Part shown: one piece after another, positions 19,513 to 28,497 of the stretch
Position numbering within the stretch: the stretch's first letter is position 1
Layout of the letters: each line of letters begins with the position of its first letter
Assembly (NCBI RefSeq): GCF_000688455.1
Contig: NZ_JIAL01000001.1
Coordinates: 1,705,001-1,769,000, forward strand
Direction: 5' to 3'
DNA: 64,000 bases
Source: Pseudacidobacterium ailaaui
Lineage (GTDB): Bacteria; Acidobacteriota; Terriglobia; Terriglobales; Acidobacteriaceae
Translations under genes and position numbers: made by a program
The notes under the pieces: generated by a model
Seen by the model: the letters and a program-made list of their open reading frames with translations, nothing else
Database searches by the model: none
What the model was told of the DNA's origin: nothing

Positions 19513-20058
19513 ATGGCTGCCTATCTTCTGGTTTTATTTGCGATTGTGAGCCGTTATGTGGTGGCGTCGCACCATGACTGGCTGAACTTTACTGCTATTG
19601 GCGGGTCGCTGCTGTTTTTCGGCGCGCGACGTCCGCTGGGACAGATGGTCCTTCCCCTGGCTGCTTTGATGGTGACCGACTATTTCATGACCGTCTCCTA
19701 TTACAGCTATCCCTTCCATGCACAGGACTATCTGGTGACCTGGGCGTGGTATGCGGCGGTGATGGTCCTGGGACGCCTGCTGCTGCACCACCGGGTCTCC
19801 GCCGGAAGGGTAGCGGCGGCGGTGGTCCTTTCCTCGACGACCTTTTTTCTGGCCAGCAACTTTGCGGCATGGTCCATGCTGCAAGGGCTGTACCCGCGCA
19901 GCTTTGGCGGTCTGATGACGGCCTATGGCGCTGGACTGCCTTTCTACCGGAATGATCTGCTTTCGACCGCTTTGGTGACCGGACTCGCTTTTGGCCTGCC
20001 CGCGCTGGCGCACCGCTGGTCCGCCCTCCACTCGGCCGAAGGGCGGCACGTGGCCTGA
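19513..20058 (+). CDS. DUF6580-family integral membrane protein
   Basis: 181 residues with five to six predicted membrane segments. The pattern NFTAIGGSLLFFGARR, PLAALMVTDYFM, ASNFAAWSML and YGAGLPFYRNDLLSTAL matches the DUF6580 family of uncharacterised inner-membrane proteins, distantly similar to energy-coupling S components. Start ATG at 19513 follows GCAGGGG. It stands alone on the plus strand, divergent from hrcA; its function is unknown. Confidence 0.82.
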   Translation: MAAYLLVLFAIVSRYVVASHHDWLNFTAIGGSLLFFGARRPLGQMVLPLAALMVTDYFMTVSYYSYPFHAQDYLVTWAWYAAVMVLGRLLLHHRVSAGRVAAAVVLSSTTFFLASNFAAWSMLQGLYPRSFGGLMTAYGAGLPFYRNDLLSTALVTGLAFGLPALAHRWSALHSAEGRHVA

Positions 20059-20140
20059 GCGGTCTTCGTCTTTGCCCGGCGCAGCGTAGCTTTGCGAATA
20101 TTTCCCGTGCCGCGTGTTTGTTGTACCTTCAGGCTTAGAG

Positions 20141-20437
20141 ATGGAGAGTATGGTCAGCTTTACCGTTCGCATGCGTTTTGCAGAAAAAGACCGCGAGAAG
20201 ATCAGTGAGGTCCTTAAGGAGCTGGCCCCTGCTTCCCGCCAGGAGCCGGGCTGCATCACATACATTCCACACTGGGTGGACGGCGAGGCCTGCACAGTGC
20301 TTATCTACGAACAGTACAAGGACGAGGCCGCTTTGGAGGCGCACCGTGCGACCCCTCACTTCCAGCAATATGCAATTGGCGGCCTGTACCAGATGATGCT
20401 GGAGCGCTCGGTAGAAAACCTGGTTGCGGTCATCTGA
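20141..20437 (+). CDS. Antibiotic biosynthesis monooxygenase (ABM)/quinol monooxygenase-like protein
   Basis: 98 residues, a single ferredoxin-like ABM domain: the first strand SFTVRMRFAEKDREK, EPGCITYIPHWV, LIYEQYKDEAALEAHRATPHF (the H-x-x-T/S-P-H-F pattern typical of YgiN-like proteins) and a final ERSVENL. Members act as small cofactor-independent monooxygenases or heme-degrading enzymes; this one looks closest to the YgiN group. Start could be ATG 20141 or ATG 20150, both in frame. Confidence 0.88.
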   Translation: MESMVSFTVRMRFAEKDREKISEVLKELAPASRQEPGCITYIPHWVDGEACTVLIYEQYKDEAALEAHRATPHFQQYAIGGLYQMMLERSVENLVAVI

Positions 20438-20470
20438 TGCCGCACATGACCCGGGGAGACCAGACCGCGG

Positions 20471-21100
20471 TCATTCAAAGGGCGTTGCCCCGGATACCAC
20501 AGCAGCCTGGCCGGAACGCTGGACCCAGTGCCCATTGTGTTTTTCCAGATAAATCCATTCTCCCTGACTGCACAGATTTCCGCACCAGTCGAGCTGGTAG
20601 ACCAGGGCCGCGCGCTGCCTGGAATCAAAGTAAACATCACTAAAAAATGTGATTCCTGGGTAACCGGCATACTTTTGTTGCAGCGCGGAGCTGGCTGCGG
20701 CCGTGCCCAGTGTCTGCTTCATCTCGCTGATCTCGGCGGCAGAAAGCAGTGTGTAAGGCCGGTCGAGATGGAAGTGCCGGCCGAGCGTGAGCCTCTGATA
20801 TTTGCGGGCATGGAAGTCCGCCAGCGCCTCTTGGAATGGCCGGGGATTGTCAGCCGGGGGCCTGAGCGCCGCATCCGGAGACAGCTTCGGGTTCATATCA
20901 TCAATGTTGATTGTGGTGTCCGCGATGGCCCAGCGCTGATTGTGGTCCGGGCCCAAATTGGCCAGAACGGCGCCGGGCATCAGAAGCGAGTAGATGGCAT
21001 AGACGTCCTGCTGGCGGGAGGCGTGGAGTGGGACCTGGCCCCGAAGTGGCCCCGCGAACAGGACAAGCAAGACCGCAATGGCCGGACGGAGAGTCATCAT
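20471..21100 (-). CDS. Secreted protein of unknown function
   Basis: 209 residues with a signal peptide (MMTLRPAIAVLLVLFAGPLRG). The mature protein has DVYAIYSLLMPGA, RWAIADTTINID, PYTLLSAAEISEMKQ, a tryptophan/cysteine cluster (QLDWCGNLCSQGEWIYLEKH) and GYPGITFFSDVYFD; the last parts resemble periplasmic proteins that end with an observed-value beta sheet, but no known family was recognised. It lies 80 bases downstream of the hypothetical gene at 21181-21630 on the same strand and may share its transcript. Confidence 0.78.
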   Translation of the reverse strand: MMTLRPAIAVLLVLFAGPLRGQVPLHASRQQDVYAIYSLLMPGAVLANLGPDHNQRWAIADTTINIDDMNPKLSPDAALRPPADNPRPFQEALADFHARKYQRLTLGRHFHLDRPYTLLSAAEISEMKQTLGTAAASSALQQKYAGYPGITFFSDVYFDSRQRAALVYQLDWCGNLCSQGEWIYLEKHNGHWVQRSGQAAVVSGATPFE

Positions 21101-21180
21101 CCTATGATGCTGCAGGCCCGCTTCAGGGCAAATGCAGCGAGCACGTATTTTTCAAGCAACCCAATGCAGACCGCATCGTC

Positions 21181-21630
21181 TCAATGCGCGTCGGCGGTGT
21201 CCCAGGGCGTGGCCCCACGCGGAATGGGTTTCGTGTCGCGTCCTTTGACGCGATCGTAAAAGTAGTCCGTACTGGTGGTGCCAATCGACTCGTTGTAGTA
21301 GCTGGGTGCTCCAATGGCCTCCTTCAGCTCTTCGCTGAAACGGTGCAGGGCCTTCAGATGGTCGGCCGTGGCGGTGATTTCCAGACGGCTGGTTTTGAGA
21401 AACTTCTGGAAGCCGCGATCGAGCAGGTGTGCAATTTCGCCTCCCAGCACGATGCCCGGACCTTCCACAATGGAAGCGATATTGCCGTTGCGCGCGAGGA
21501 TGGCGGCGCAGCCATTTTTCTCCACCCGGTATTGTCCTGCGACCCCGGACGCCTCACGGACATCAAACTGGAAGCTGCGAAGGTTCGCGAGGGCCTCGTC
21601 GAAAGTGGTCTGTTTTGTTTTTCTTGGCAT
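21181..21630 (-). CDS. Conserved-looking cytoplasmic protein of unknown function
   Basis: 149 residues from ATG 21630. No signal or membrane segment. A mixed alpha/beta composition with FDEALANLRSFQFDV, GQYRVEKNGCAAILARNG, IVEGPGIVLGGEIAHLLDRG and a C-terminal tail YFYDRVKGRDTKPIPRG. A TTG at 21648 is also in frame but has no added support. The codon use and lack of stops fit a real gene, but no family is recognised. It is divergent from cysM (98 bases between starts). Confidence 0.72.
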   Translation of the reverse strand: MPRKTKQTTFDEALANLRSFQFDVREASGVAGQYRVEKNGCAAILARNGNIASIVEGPGIVLGGEIAHLLDRGFQKFLKTSRLEITATADHLKALHRFSEELKEAIGAPSYYNESIGTTSTDYFYDRVKGRDTKPIPRGATPWDTADAH

Positions 21631-21728
21631 AGTGTCAGGACGCGGCAAAGACCAGACTTGTTAAACTGGATGCAGGCTGCCGCTGTTTTCACTCTCGCAC
21701 ACTTTTGCGGCGCGCTGCAACGTATTGA

Positions 21729-22667
21729 ATGATGGCAACCATGACACAATCGCTGGGGGCGACGCTGCTGGATCGCATCGGGAACACGCCCTTGCTGCGT
21801 TTGGAGCGCATTACCGCGCATCTGTCCGGGGTCCAGGTCCTGGGCAAGGCGGAGTGGGCCAATCCGGGCGGCTCTGTGAAGGACCGCGCGGCGTCTTCCA
21901 TTGTGACGGCGGCCATCAGGCAGGGAAGATTAGGCCAAGGCCAGCACCTGCTGGACGCCACGAGCGGGAACACGGGCATCGCCTATGCCATGTTGGGCGC
22001 GGCGATGGGCTTTCCGGTGACGCTCTGCGTGCCCGCGAATGTGTCCCCGGAACGCAAGCGCATTCTGAAGGCCTATGGTGCAAACGTGGTCTGGACCGAT
22101 CCTGGCGACGGCTCTGACGGTGCCATTCGCAAGGCGCGGGAGATGGCGGCCTCGGAGCCGGAAAAGTATTACTATGCCGACCAGTATGGCAATGACGCCA
22201 ACTGGCAGGCGCACTATCGCACGACGGCCATTGAAATCTGGGAGCAGACGGCCGGACAGCTCACGCATTTTGTGGCCGGGTTGGGCACCAGCGGCACATT
22301 TGTCGGAACCACGCGGCGTCTGAAAGAATTGAATCCAGCAGTACAGTGCATCTCCATGCAGCCCGATTCGCCGTTTCATGGCCTGGAAGGGCTGAAGCAC
22401 ATGGCGACGGCGATTGTCCCGAAGATTTACGACGCATCGCTGGCCGACCGTGACCTGGAAATGCCGACCGAGACCGCTTACCGCATGGCCAAGCGGCTGG
22501 CGCGGACCGAGGGCCTGCTGGTGGGCGTATCGGCAGCCGGAGCGGTGGCTGCAGCGCTGCAAATTGCAGAAGAAGAGGCGGCCCGAGGCCGCGAGGCGAT
22601 GATCGTGACCATCCTGCCGGATTCGGCAGACAAGTATCTCAGCGAACGCTTCTGGGAGGAAGAGTAA
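21729..22667 (+). CDS. cysM: Cysteine synthase (CysM/CysK family, PLP enzyme)
   Basis: 312 residues. GNTPLLRLERI, the PLP lysine in NPGGSVKDRAA (about residue 44), the cofactor/substrate loop TSGNTGIAYAM, and the glycine-rich phosphate loop GLGTSGTFVGTTR are all present. The stretch YYADQYGNDANWQAHY is typical of O-phosphoserine or CysO-dependent CysM-type enzymes. It sits directly upstream of a JAMM protease, a MoaD/ThiS-like sulfur carrier and a MoeZ-like activating enzyme, the same gene set that makes cysteine from a protein thiocarboxylate in mycobacteria. Inferred role: sulfhydrylation of an activated serine with carrier-bound sulfur. Start could also be the adjacent ATG 21732. Confidence 0.9.
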   Translation: MMATMTQSLGATLLDRIGNTPLLRLERITAHLSGVQVLGKAEWANPGGSVKDRAASSIVTAAIRQGRLGQGQHLLDATSGNTGIAYAMLGAAMGFPVTLCVPANVSPERKRILKAYGANVVWTDPGDGSDGAIRKAREMAASEPEKYYYADQYGNDANWQAHYRTTAIEIWEQTAGQLTHFVAGLGTSGTFVGTTRRLKELNPAVQCISMQPDSPFHGLEGLKHMATAIVPKIYDASLADRDLEMPTETAYRMAKRLARTEGLLVGVSAAGAVAAALQIAEEEAARGREAMIVTILPDSADKYLSERFWEEE

Positions 22668-22672
22668 AAGCA

Positions 22673-23125
22673 ATGCTGAAGCTCAGCGGACCAATCTACA
22701 ACGCACTGCGGAAACATGGTGAAGAAACCTATCCGCATGAGTGTTGCGGTGTGCTGCTGGGCCGCTCCCATGAGGGCGTCAATGAGGTGGTGGAGGCCGT
22801 CCGGGCCGGCAATACCCGCACCGATTCGGCGCACAACCGCTACAGCATCGCCCCGCAGGAGCTGGTGCGCATCCAGCGGCAGGGGCGCGAGCGCGGTCTG
22901 GACATCGTAGGCTTCTACCACTCGCACCCGGACCATCCGGCGCAGTGGTCAGCGACAGACTTTGCGGAAGCCCACTGGCTCGGCTGCTCCTATGTGATTA
23001 CTGCAGTCGAGAAAGGCATTGCAAAACAGACCAACTCGTTCCTGTTAACGGGAACGACCGAGGAAAACAAGTCCTTTGAGGACGAGGTCATTCAGGTAGA
23101 GGAACTGGTAGCGGAACGATGTTGA
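22673..23125 (+). CDS. mec: JAMM/Mov34 (M67) metalloprotease, Mec-like
   Basis: 150 residues, one JAMM domain. The conserved Glu in YPHECCGVLLG, HSH in GFYHSHPDHP and the SATD that follow form the full E / HxH-x7-S-x2-D zinc signature. In Mycobacterium the equivalent Mec releases cysteine from the CysO-cysteine adduct; in other bacteria (QbsD) a JAMM enzyme trims residues after the Gly-Gly of the sulfur carrier. Here the carrier gene follows within 90 bases and encodes one extra residue after Gly-Gly, so either or both roles are plausible. The start is five bases after the cysM stop. Confidence 0.92.
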   Translation: MLKLSGPIYNALRKHGEETYPHECCGVLLGRSHEGVNEVVEAVRAGNTRTDSAHNRYSIAPQELVRIQRQGRERGLDIVGFYHSHPDHPAQWSATDFAEAHWLGCSYVITAVEKGIAKQTNSFLLTGTTEENKSFEDEVIQVEELVAERC

Positions 23126-23215
23126 CCGCCGGGTCACCCCGCTCCCTGCGCAGAGGCGTCCGTGCCTGCTGTGTCTGCTTCCATGAAATGGACCGAAGAA
23201 AGGATTTGTACTCTC

Positions 23216-23491
23216 ATGAAGATTTTCATACCTACCCCATTGCGCGCCTATGTGAACAAGCAGGATGCTGTGCAGGTGGATGCAAAGACCGTTGGTGAGG
23301 CGCTGCAGGTGCTTACTGAGCAGCATCCCGACCTGAAGAAGCACCTCTACTCGGACGAAGGCAAACTGCGGGCCTTTGTCAACGTGTATCTGAATGACGA
23401 AGATGTGCGGTATCTGCCCGAGAAAGAAGCCACCAGCGTAAAGGAAGAAGATTCGCTTTCGATCATCCCTTCCATCGCAGGCGGGTACTAG
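23216..23491 (+). CDS. cysO: MoaD/ThiS-family sulfur carrier protein (CysO-like)
   Basis: 91 residues from ATG 23216 with AAAGGA eleven bases upstream. The ubiquitin-like beta-grasp fold is indicated by KIFIPTPLRAYV, VGEALQVLTEQHPDL, RAFVNVYLNDEDVRYL and VKEEDSLSIIPSIAGG. The protein ends Gly-Gly-Tyr rather than Gly-Gly, so the Tyr must be removed before the C-terminus can be adenylated and thiocarboxylated. The neighbouring JAMM protease is the obvious candidate for this trimming. Partner genes cysM, mec and moeZ flank it. Confidence 0.92.
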   Translation: MKIFIPTPLRAYVNKQDAVQVDAKTVGEALQVLTEQHPDLKKHLYSDEGKLRAFVNVYLNDEDVRYLPEKEATSVKEEDSLSIIPSIAGGY

Positions 23492-23538
23492 GCCCTCCAG
23501 GCAATCACGCTTCGGCGTATCATTTTGGGAGAAATTTC

Positions 23539-24723
23539 ATGCCAACATGCACAGAAGAAACGGTGGCCCAGCCACAGCTTACAAATGAAGAAATCGCCCG
23601 CTATTCGCGGCACCTGATTCTGCCCGAAGTCGGCCTGGAAGGGCAGAAAAAGCTGAAGGCGGCAAAGGTCCTCTGCGTCGGTACCGGCGGACTCGGCGCG
23701 CCGCTTGCCTACTATCTTGCCGCAGCCGGCATCGGGACGCTTGGTCTGGTGGACTTTGACAAAGTGGATGAGAGCAATCTTCAGCGCCAGATCATCCACA
23801 GCACCAAAGATGTGGGCCGCCCCAAGATTGACTCGGCGGCAGAAAAGCTCCAGGCGCTGAATCCGTATCTGAAGATTGTGAAGCATGAGACGATGCTCAC
23901 CAGCGCCAACGCACTTGAGATTATCAAGGACTACGACATCGTTGCCGATGGCACCGACAACTTCCCCACGCGCTACCTGGTCAATGACGCCTGCGTGCTC
24001 AGCGGCAAACCCAATGCGTACGCCTCGATCTTCCGCTTTGAAGGGCAGGCCAGTGTCTTTGCCACCGAAGAGGGCCCGTGCTACCGCTGCCTTTATCCTG
24101 AGCCGCCACCACCAGGACTTGTTCCCTCCTGCGCAGAGGGCGGTGTGCTCGGTATTCTGCCCGGGCTGCTTGGGGTGATTCAGGCAACGGAGGTCATCAA
24201 GCTGGTCCTCGGCAAGGGTGAGCCACTCATTGGCCGCCTGCTGCTGGTCGATGCACTGGGAATGAAGTTCCGCGAACTGAAGCTGCGCAAAAATCCAGAC
24301 TGCCCAGTCTGCGGAACGCATCCGACTGTGAAAAAATTAATTGATTACCAGCAATTCTGCGGGATTGTTCCCGAAGAAGAAGTGAAGGCGGCACCTGTGC
24401 AAAACGGCATTCCACAAATTACACCCAAAGAATTGAAGCAGCGTCTCGACGCGGGAGAGAACATCTTTGTCCTCGACGTGCGTGAGCCGCATGAATACCA
24501 GATTGTGAACATCGGCGCCTCCCTGATTCCGTTGGGCGAGCTACCGAACCGCATCAGTGAACTTGACCCCAACCGCGAGATCGTTGTCCATTGCAAGTCG
24601 GGTGGACGCAGCCAGAAGGCGGCCGAGTTCCTGCAGAAGAGCGGATTTAAAAACGTGTCCAACCTGGCCGGCGGCATCACTGCGTGGGCCAATGATGTAG
24701 ATCCCAAGCTGCCAAAATATTAA
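23539..24723 (+). CDS. moeZ: MoeZ-like molybdopterin-synthase/sulfur-carrier adenylyltransferase with rhodanese domain
   Basis: 394 residues. Residues ~15-260 form a ThiF/MoeB E1-like domain: VLCVGTGGLGAPLAYYLAAAG (ATP loop), DFDKVDESNLQRQ, DGTDNFPTRYLVND, and zinc ligands CYRCLYP and CPVCG. Residues ~285-390 are a rhodanese with the active-site cysteine in VHCKSGGRS. Such proteins adenylate the carrier's Gly-Gly end and then pass it persulfide sulfur, giving the thiocarboxylate. The start follows GGGAGA at a good spacing, 47 bases after the carrier gene. The last four bases overlap tail-to-tail with mrdA. Confidence 0.93.
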   Translation: MPTCTEETVAQPQLTNEEIARYSRHLILPEVGLEGQKKLKAAKVLCVGTGGLGAPLAYYLAAAGIGTLGLVDFDKVDESNLQRQIIHSTKDVGRPKIDSAAEKLQALNPYLKIVKHETMLTSANALEIIKDYDIVADGTDNFPTRYLVNDACVLSGKPNAYASIFRFEGQASVFATEEGPCYRCLYPEPPPPGLVPSCAEGGVLGILPGLLGVIQATEVIKLVLGKGEPLIGRLLLVDALGMKFRELKLRKNPDCPVCGTHPTVKKLIDYQQFCGIVPEEEVKAAPVQNGIPQITPKELKQRLDAGENIFVLDVREPHEYQIVNIGASLIPLGELPNRISELDPNREIVVHCKSGGRSQKAAEFLQKSGFKNVSNLAGGITAWANDVDPKLPKY

Positions 24724-26711
24724 GGCAGTTTTGCATCGGCCAGTGTGGGCGGCACATTGAGATAGAAGTGTCCGCCCCACAGGGCATCGTTCTTCTCTTT
24801 GCCGGTCAGGACTGGTTTTCCTCCGTTCAGCTCCCGCGCCACGGGGTCGTTCCAGATGGCCCCTACGTCTACTTTGGCCGGAGTTTTCGCCACCAGGTTA
24901 TGGTTCAGCCGCCTCTGCTTGTTCACATAGGCCTCGATGACGCGGGCCGCCAGACGGCCAGCGAGGCGGCCGTGCTCTCCTGCTTCAAAGAGTGTGCAGA
25001 CGACAATGTCAGGATTGCGTCGCGGGGTAAAGCCGACAAACCACGCGTTGTCGTGAACGGAGTGCGAATGTCCCAGCCGCGCGGCCAGGGCATTGCTCAT
25101 CGTCTGCGCGCTGCCGGTCTTGCCGGCAAAATCAATTCCTTCCAGGTGTGCGCTGGGGTCAGTTCCGGCGGGACTCATGACCTCGACCATGGCATCGGTG
25201 ATGGTCTCCCAGCTTTGCGGATCGAGGGGGACAACTTTGTCCCCGGAGCCGGGGTAGGTGTCCAGAATGGCCTTCCGGTAATCGGGAGGCAGCTCATCAG
25301 GAAACACGATATGGGGACGTTTCAGGACGCCGCCGGAGGCAATGCCTCCGATGGCGCGGGCCATTTGAATTGGCGTAGCGGCCACGGCGCCCTGGCCGAT
25401 GCCCACCGAGATGGTCTCTCCGGCAAACCATTTCTGGTGAAAGTTGCGCATCTTCCACTCTTCTGAAGGCATGGTGCCGGCCGCTTCATTGGGAAGGTCC
25501 ACGCCGGTCTTTTCTCCGAGGCCGAAGGCATGTGCCCATTTTGCGATCTTCTCGATGCCCAGCTTTTCTGCCAGCGTGTAGAAGAAGACGTCGCAGGACT
25601 GGTAAATCCCCTTGGTGATATTCACTTCGCCGTGGCCGCCATGGACCCAGCACTTAAAGTAGCGTCCGTAGAAGACCGCGCCGCCGCTGCAATGGACATT
25701 GAGGTCCTGCGCCACACCTTCTTCAAGACCAGCGGCAGCCATGATGATCTTGAAGGTGGAACCGGGAGCAAGCTGGGCCTGAATGGCCTTGTTCAGCAGA
25801 GGATGCTCAGGGTCTGTGATGAGTTTGTTCCATTCCTCGCGTCCGATGCGGACAGCAAAGTCGTTGGGATCAAAAGCGGGCCTGCTGACCAGGGCCAGGA
25901 TTTCGCCGGTGTGCGGGTCGATGGCGATGATGGAGCCGTTATGGCCCTCCAGGGCGTTTTCTGCTGCGCGCTGAATATCAATGTCAATCGTAAGCCGGAG
26001 GCTTTTGCCGGGGACGGCATGTTCGGTGCCCAGCTTCCCGACCTCACGTCCGTGGCTGTCCACGATCACGTCGCGCGATCCGTCCTGTCCGCGAAGAATT
26101 GCGTCATAGGACTGCTCGACACCGGACTTGCCGACCACGTCGCCCGGCTCGTAATAAGCGTAACGTGGGTCGTTCAGCATCTCCTCGCTGACCTCACCCA
26201 CATAGCCAATCAGGTGTGCGGCAAATCCGTCTTTGGGGTAGAGGCGGCGCTGCTCCTCGACTGTTTCCAGTTCGGGGAACTCATCGCGGTGGGCCTCAAT
26301 GAACTCCTGCTCATCCGGCGTAATGTCCTGCTTGAGGGGCAGCGGCTGATACTTGGGCGCCGTCTGGTATTTCTTCAGAATGGCCTCAATCTGGTCTACG
26401 GTCATGTGGAGGCCACGGGCGATGCGCGGAAGGTCTGACATGTAGTCATGTCCCTGCTCGCGCACCAGGAAGCAGGAGACTGAGGGATAGTTGTCCACCA
26501 GAAGGCGGCCCTCGCGGTCAAAGATCTTTCCGCGCGGAGCCAGAATGGGGACTTTGCGGATACGGTTGGCCTCGGCCAGAGCACGGTAATTTTCCGCCCC
26601 CACCACCTGTAATCGCCAAAGCCCGAAAATGAGGACCAGAAAAATGCCCACAATCGCGTACTGGACGACAGTGAGTTTGAGAGATGGGAGCTTCTCTTCC
26701 CGGTTGAGCAT
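24720..26711 (-). CDS. mrdA: Penicillin-binding protein 2 (peptidoglycan transpeptidase)
   Basis: 663 residues. One N-terminal membrane anchor ([19 protein letters not shown]), PBP dimerisation domain (about 45-240, with [19 protein letters not shown]) and transpeptidase domain with SxxK in APGSTFK (Ser about 318), SCD in YQSCDVFFY and KTGSAQ near 531. This matches elongation-specific PBP2, which cross-links side-wall peptidoglycan in rod cells. rodA and mreCD, often neighbours, are not in the window. The ATG at 26711 is preferred over an in-frame TTG at 26720. Confidence 0.96.
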   Translation of the reverse strand: MLNREEKLPSLKLTVVQYAIVGIFLVLIFGLWRLQVVGAENYRALAEANRIRKVPILAPRGKIFDREGRLLVDNYPSVSCFLVREQGHDYMSDLPRIARGLHMTVDQIEAILKKYQTAPKYQPLPLKQDITPDEQEFIEAHRDEFPELETVEEQRRLYPKDGFAAHLIGYVGEVSEEMLNDPRYAYYEPGDVVGKSGVEQSYDAILRGQDGSRDVIVDSHGREVGKLGTEHAVPGKSLRLTIDIDIQRAAENALEGHNGSIIAIDPHTGEILALVSRPAFDPNDFAVRIGREEWNKLITDPEHPLLNKAIQAQLAPGSTFKIIMAAAGLEEGVAQDLNVHCSGGAVFYGRYFKCWVHGGHGEVNITKGIYQSCDVFFYTLAEKLGIEKIAKWAHAFGLGEKTGVDLPNEAAGTMPSEEWKMRNFHQKWFAGETISVGIGQGAVAATPIQMARAIGGIASGGVLKRPHIVFPDELPPDYRKAILDTYPGSGDKVVPLDPQSWETITDAMVEVMSPAGTDPSAHLEGIDFAGKTGSAQTMSNALAARLGHSHSVHDNAWFVGFTPRRNPDIVVCTLFEAGEHGRLAGRLAARVIEAYVNKQRRLNHNLVAKTPAKVDVGAIWNDPVARELNGGKPVLTGKEKNDALWGGHFYLNVPPTLADAKLP

Positions 26712-26839
26712 GGTGGGCAACTTCTACCTTCAGGATACCCGGAAACCGGAGTCACCGGCGCTGTTTCTTTGCCCCGCGGGATCAACTTTGGCGCGACAGG
26801 GTTTGTTTGCGTTGTGTACTCTGGGTGGGACTGCGACCC

Positions 26840-27664
26840 ATGAAGCTTTATCGAACAACCCGCGGGGTGCTGGTCGAGGAACAAGGGCGGTTTTTCCCGC
26901 TCCATGTTGGGGGGTGGGACGAGCTCATTGCCGGGGGCGACCTGCAGGCAGCGGCCCGCGCCGCAATCGGGGGCAGGCCCGCAGATGGACCGGGTCCGGG
27001 TACAGTCCTTGCTCCTATCGAGGGCCAGGAGGTATGGGCCGCTGGCGTTACCTACTATCGCAGCCGCGACGCCCGCATGGAAGAAGCAAAAGATGCCGGA
27101 GGGGGTGGCTTTTACGACCGTGTTTACACGGCAGAGCGTCCGGAGCTCTTCTTCAAGGCCACCGGTTCACGGGTTGTCGGACCGGGCGGGCCGGTGCGCA
27201 TTCGTTCCGATGCATCGTGGTCGGTCCCCGAGCCGGAATGGGTGGTCCTGCTGGGGCCGGATGGCAAGATCATGGGCCACACGATTGGTAACGATATGAG
27301 TTCGCGCGATATCGAGGGGGAAAATCCGCTCTACCTGCCCCAGGCAAAGATCTATACCGGAAGCTGCGCCCTGGGGCCGTGTATTCTGCTGGATTCGGCC
27401 CCACTTGCGAAGGAGACCGGGATTTTTCTGGAGATCGAACGGCAGGGAGAAACGGCATTTTCCGGGAAAACCACGCTCGCCGCCATGAAACGGGAGCTGC
27501 AGGAACTTGTCGCATATCTGTTCCGCGACAATAGCTTTCCCCACGGCGTTTTTCTGATGACGGGCACCGGGATTGTTCCGGATGCGACATTTACTCTGCA
27601 ACGTGGAGACGTGGTCCGCATCCGGATGGACGGTATTGGCACGCTGGAAAATCCAGTGGCCTGA
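26840..27664 (+). CDS. Fumarylacetoacetate hydrolase (FAH) family protein
   Basis: 274 residues. The FAH fold is shown by [25 protein letters not shown], the metal ligands in [11 protein letters not shown] and the [10 protein letters not shown] motif, GPCILL and [27 protein letters not shown] at the C-terminus. Members hydrolyse or decarboxylate acylpyruvate and similar carbon-carbon bonds using a bound divalent metal. The substrate here is unknown; it is convergent with the SGNH gene and not clearly linked to the amino-sugar locus. Start ATG at 26840; upstream in-frame codons lack a binding site. Confidence 0.9.
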   Translation: MKLYRTTRGVLVEEQGRFFPLHVGGWDELIAGGDLQAAARAAIGGRPADGPGPGTVLAPIEGQEVWAAGVTYYRSRDARMEEAKDAGGGGFYDRVYTAERPELFFKATGSRVVGPGGPVRIRSDASWSVPEPEWVVLLGPDGKIMGHTIGNDMSSRDIEGENPLYLPQAKIYTGSCALGPCILLDSAPLAKETGIFLEIERQGETAFSGKTTLAAMKRELQELVAYLFRDNSFPHGVFLMTGTGIVPDATFTLQRGDVVRIRMDGIGTLENPVA

Positions 27665-27682
27665 TGCGCAAACAGGACGCGG

Positions 27683-28438
27683 CTATTTCTGCAGGGCCTG
27701 CCGGATGGCGGCTTCGGCCAGAGGCGCCATGATTTCATATCCTCGGGCAGTCGGATGGACCCCATCGGAAGAAAGCCCGGGGCGCATTCCACCGCTGGCG
27801 TCGGCCATGGCCGAGTAGTAATCAAGATAGACCAGTCCCTCCCTGTCGCATAAATCCTTGAGCATCTGGTTCACCTGACGGATTTCTTCCGCGGGCTGAA
27901 TGCCGGGTCTCCAGGGATAGGCGGCAGCGGGAAGGATGGATGCGATGACCATCCGGATGCCGTTGGCCCTGGCGATAGCAGACATCGAAGCAAAGTTATC
28001 GAGAATCATCTGCGGCGAAGAGGGGCCGGTGTTCCCCGCAATATCGTTGGTCCCTGCCAGCACCACTACCACAGCAGGATGCAGATGGACCACGTCCTGC
28101 TGAAAGCGCACGAGCATCTGCGGAGTGGTCTGGCCGCTGATGCCGCGGTTGACGTAGTGTTTGTCCGGAAAGAAAACGCCGGTGAGTCGTCCCCAGGCAT
28201 CGGTGATGGAGTCGCCGTAGAAGACCACGCGCGGAGCTCCGGCGGAGACGGCAGGGAGTGCGGCATTTTCCTCCCGATAGCGGGCAAGCCCTGCCCAGTC
28301 GTCCAGTTTCGCACGCATCTGCTCCATCTGTTTACAGTCGCAGGCAGTAGAGGACTGCGGCGTCTGCGCAGGAAGTCCTGGCGTGCCGATGAAAGCAAAA
28401 CAGCAAAGGGTCACTTTCCAGCAAAAGGATTTTTTCAT
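27683..28438 (-). CDS. Secreted SGNH/GDSL-family esterase
   Basis: 251 residues with a signal peptide (KKSFCWKVTLCCFAFIGTPGLPA). The block I nucleophile is in VVFYGDSITDAWG, block II Gly in NRGISGQTT, block III Asn in LAGTNDIAG and block V Asp/His in SSDGVHPTARGY: the complete SGNH set. Members of this type remove acetyl groups from carbohydrates or lipids. It sits 59 bases downstream of the SIS-domain gene on the same strand, so a role in deacetylating imported or extracellular amino sugars is a reasonable guess, not a proof. Confidence 0.9.
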   Translation of the reverse strand: MKKSFCWKVTLCCFAFIGTPGLPAQTPQSSTACDCKQMEQMRAKLDDWAGLARYREENAALPAVSAGAPRVVFYGDSITDAWGRLTGVFFPDKHYVNRGISGQTTPQMLVRFQQDVVHLHPAVVVVLAGTNDIAGNTGPSSPQMILDNFASMSAIARANGIRMVIASILPAAAYPWRPGIQPAEEIRQVNQMLKDLCDREGLVYLDYYSAMADASGGMRPGLSSDGVHPTARGYEIMAPLAEAAIRQALQK

Positions 28439-28497
28439 TCCGCCATTATCGCTCCAGGACGTTGACCTATGCCTGTGCTACCAGATGGCTGATGTGG

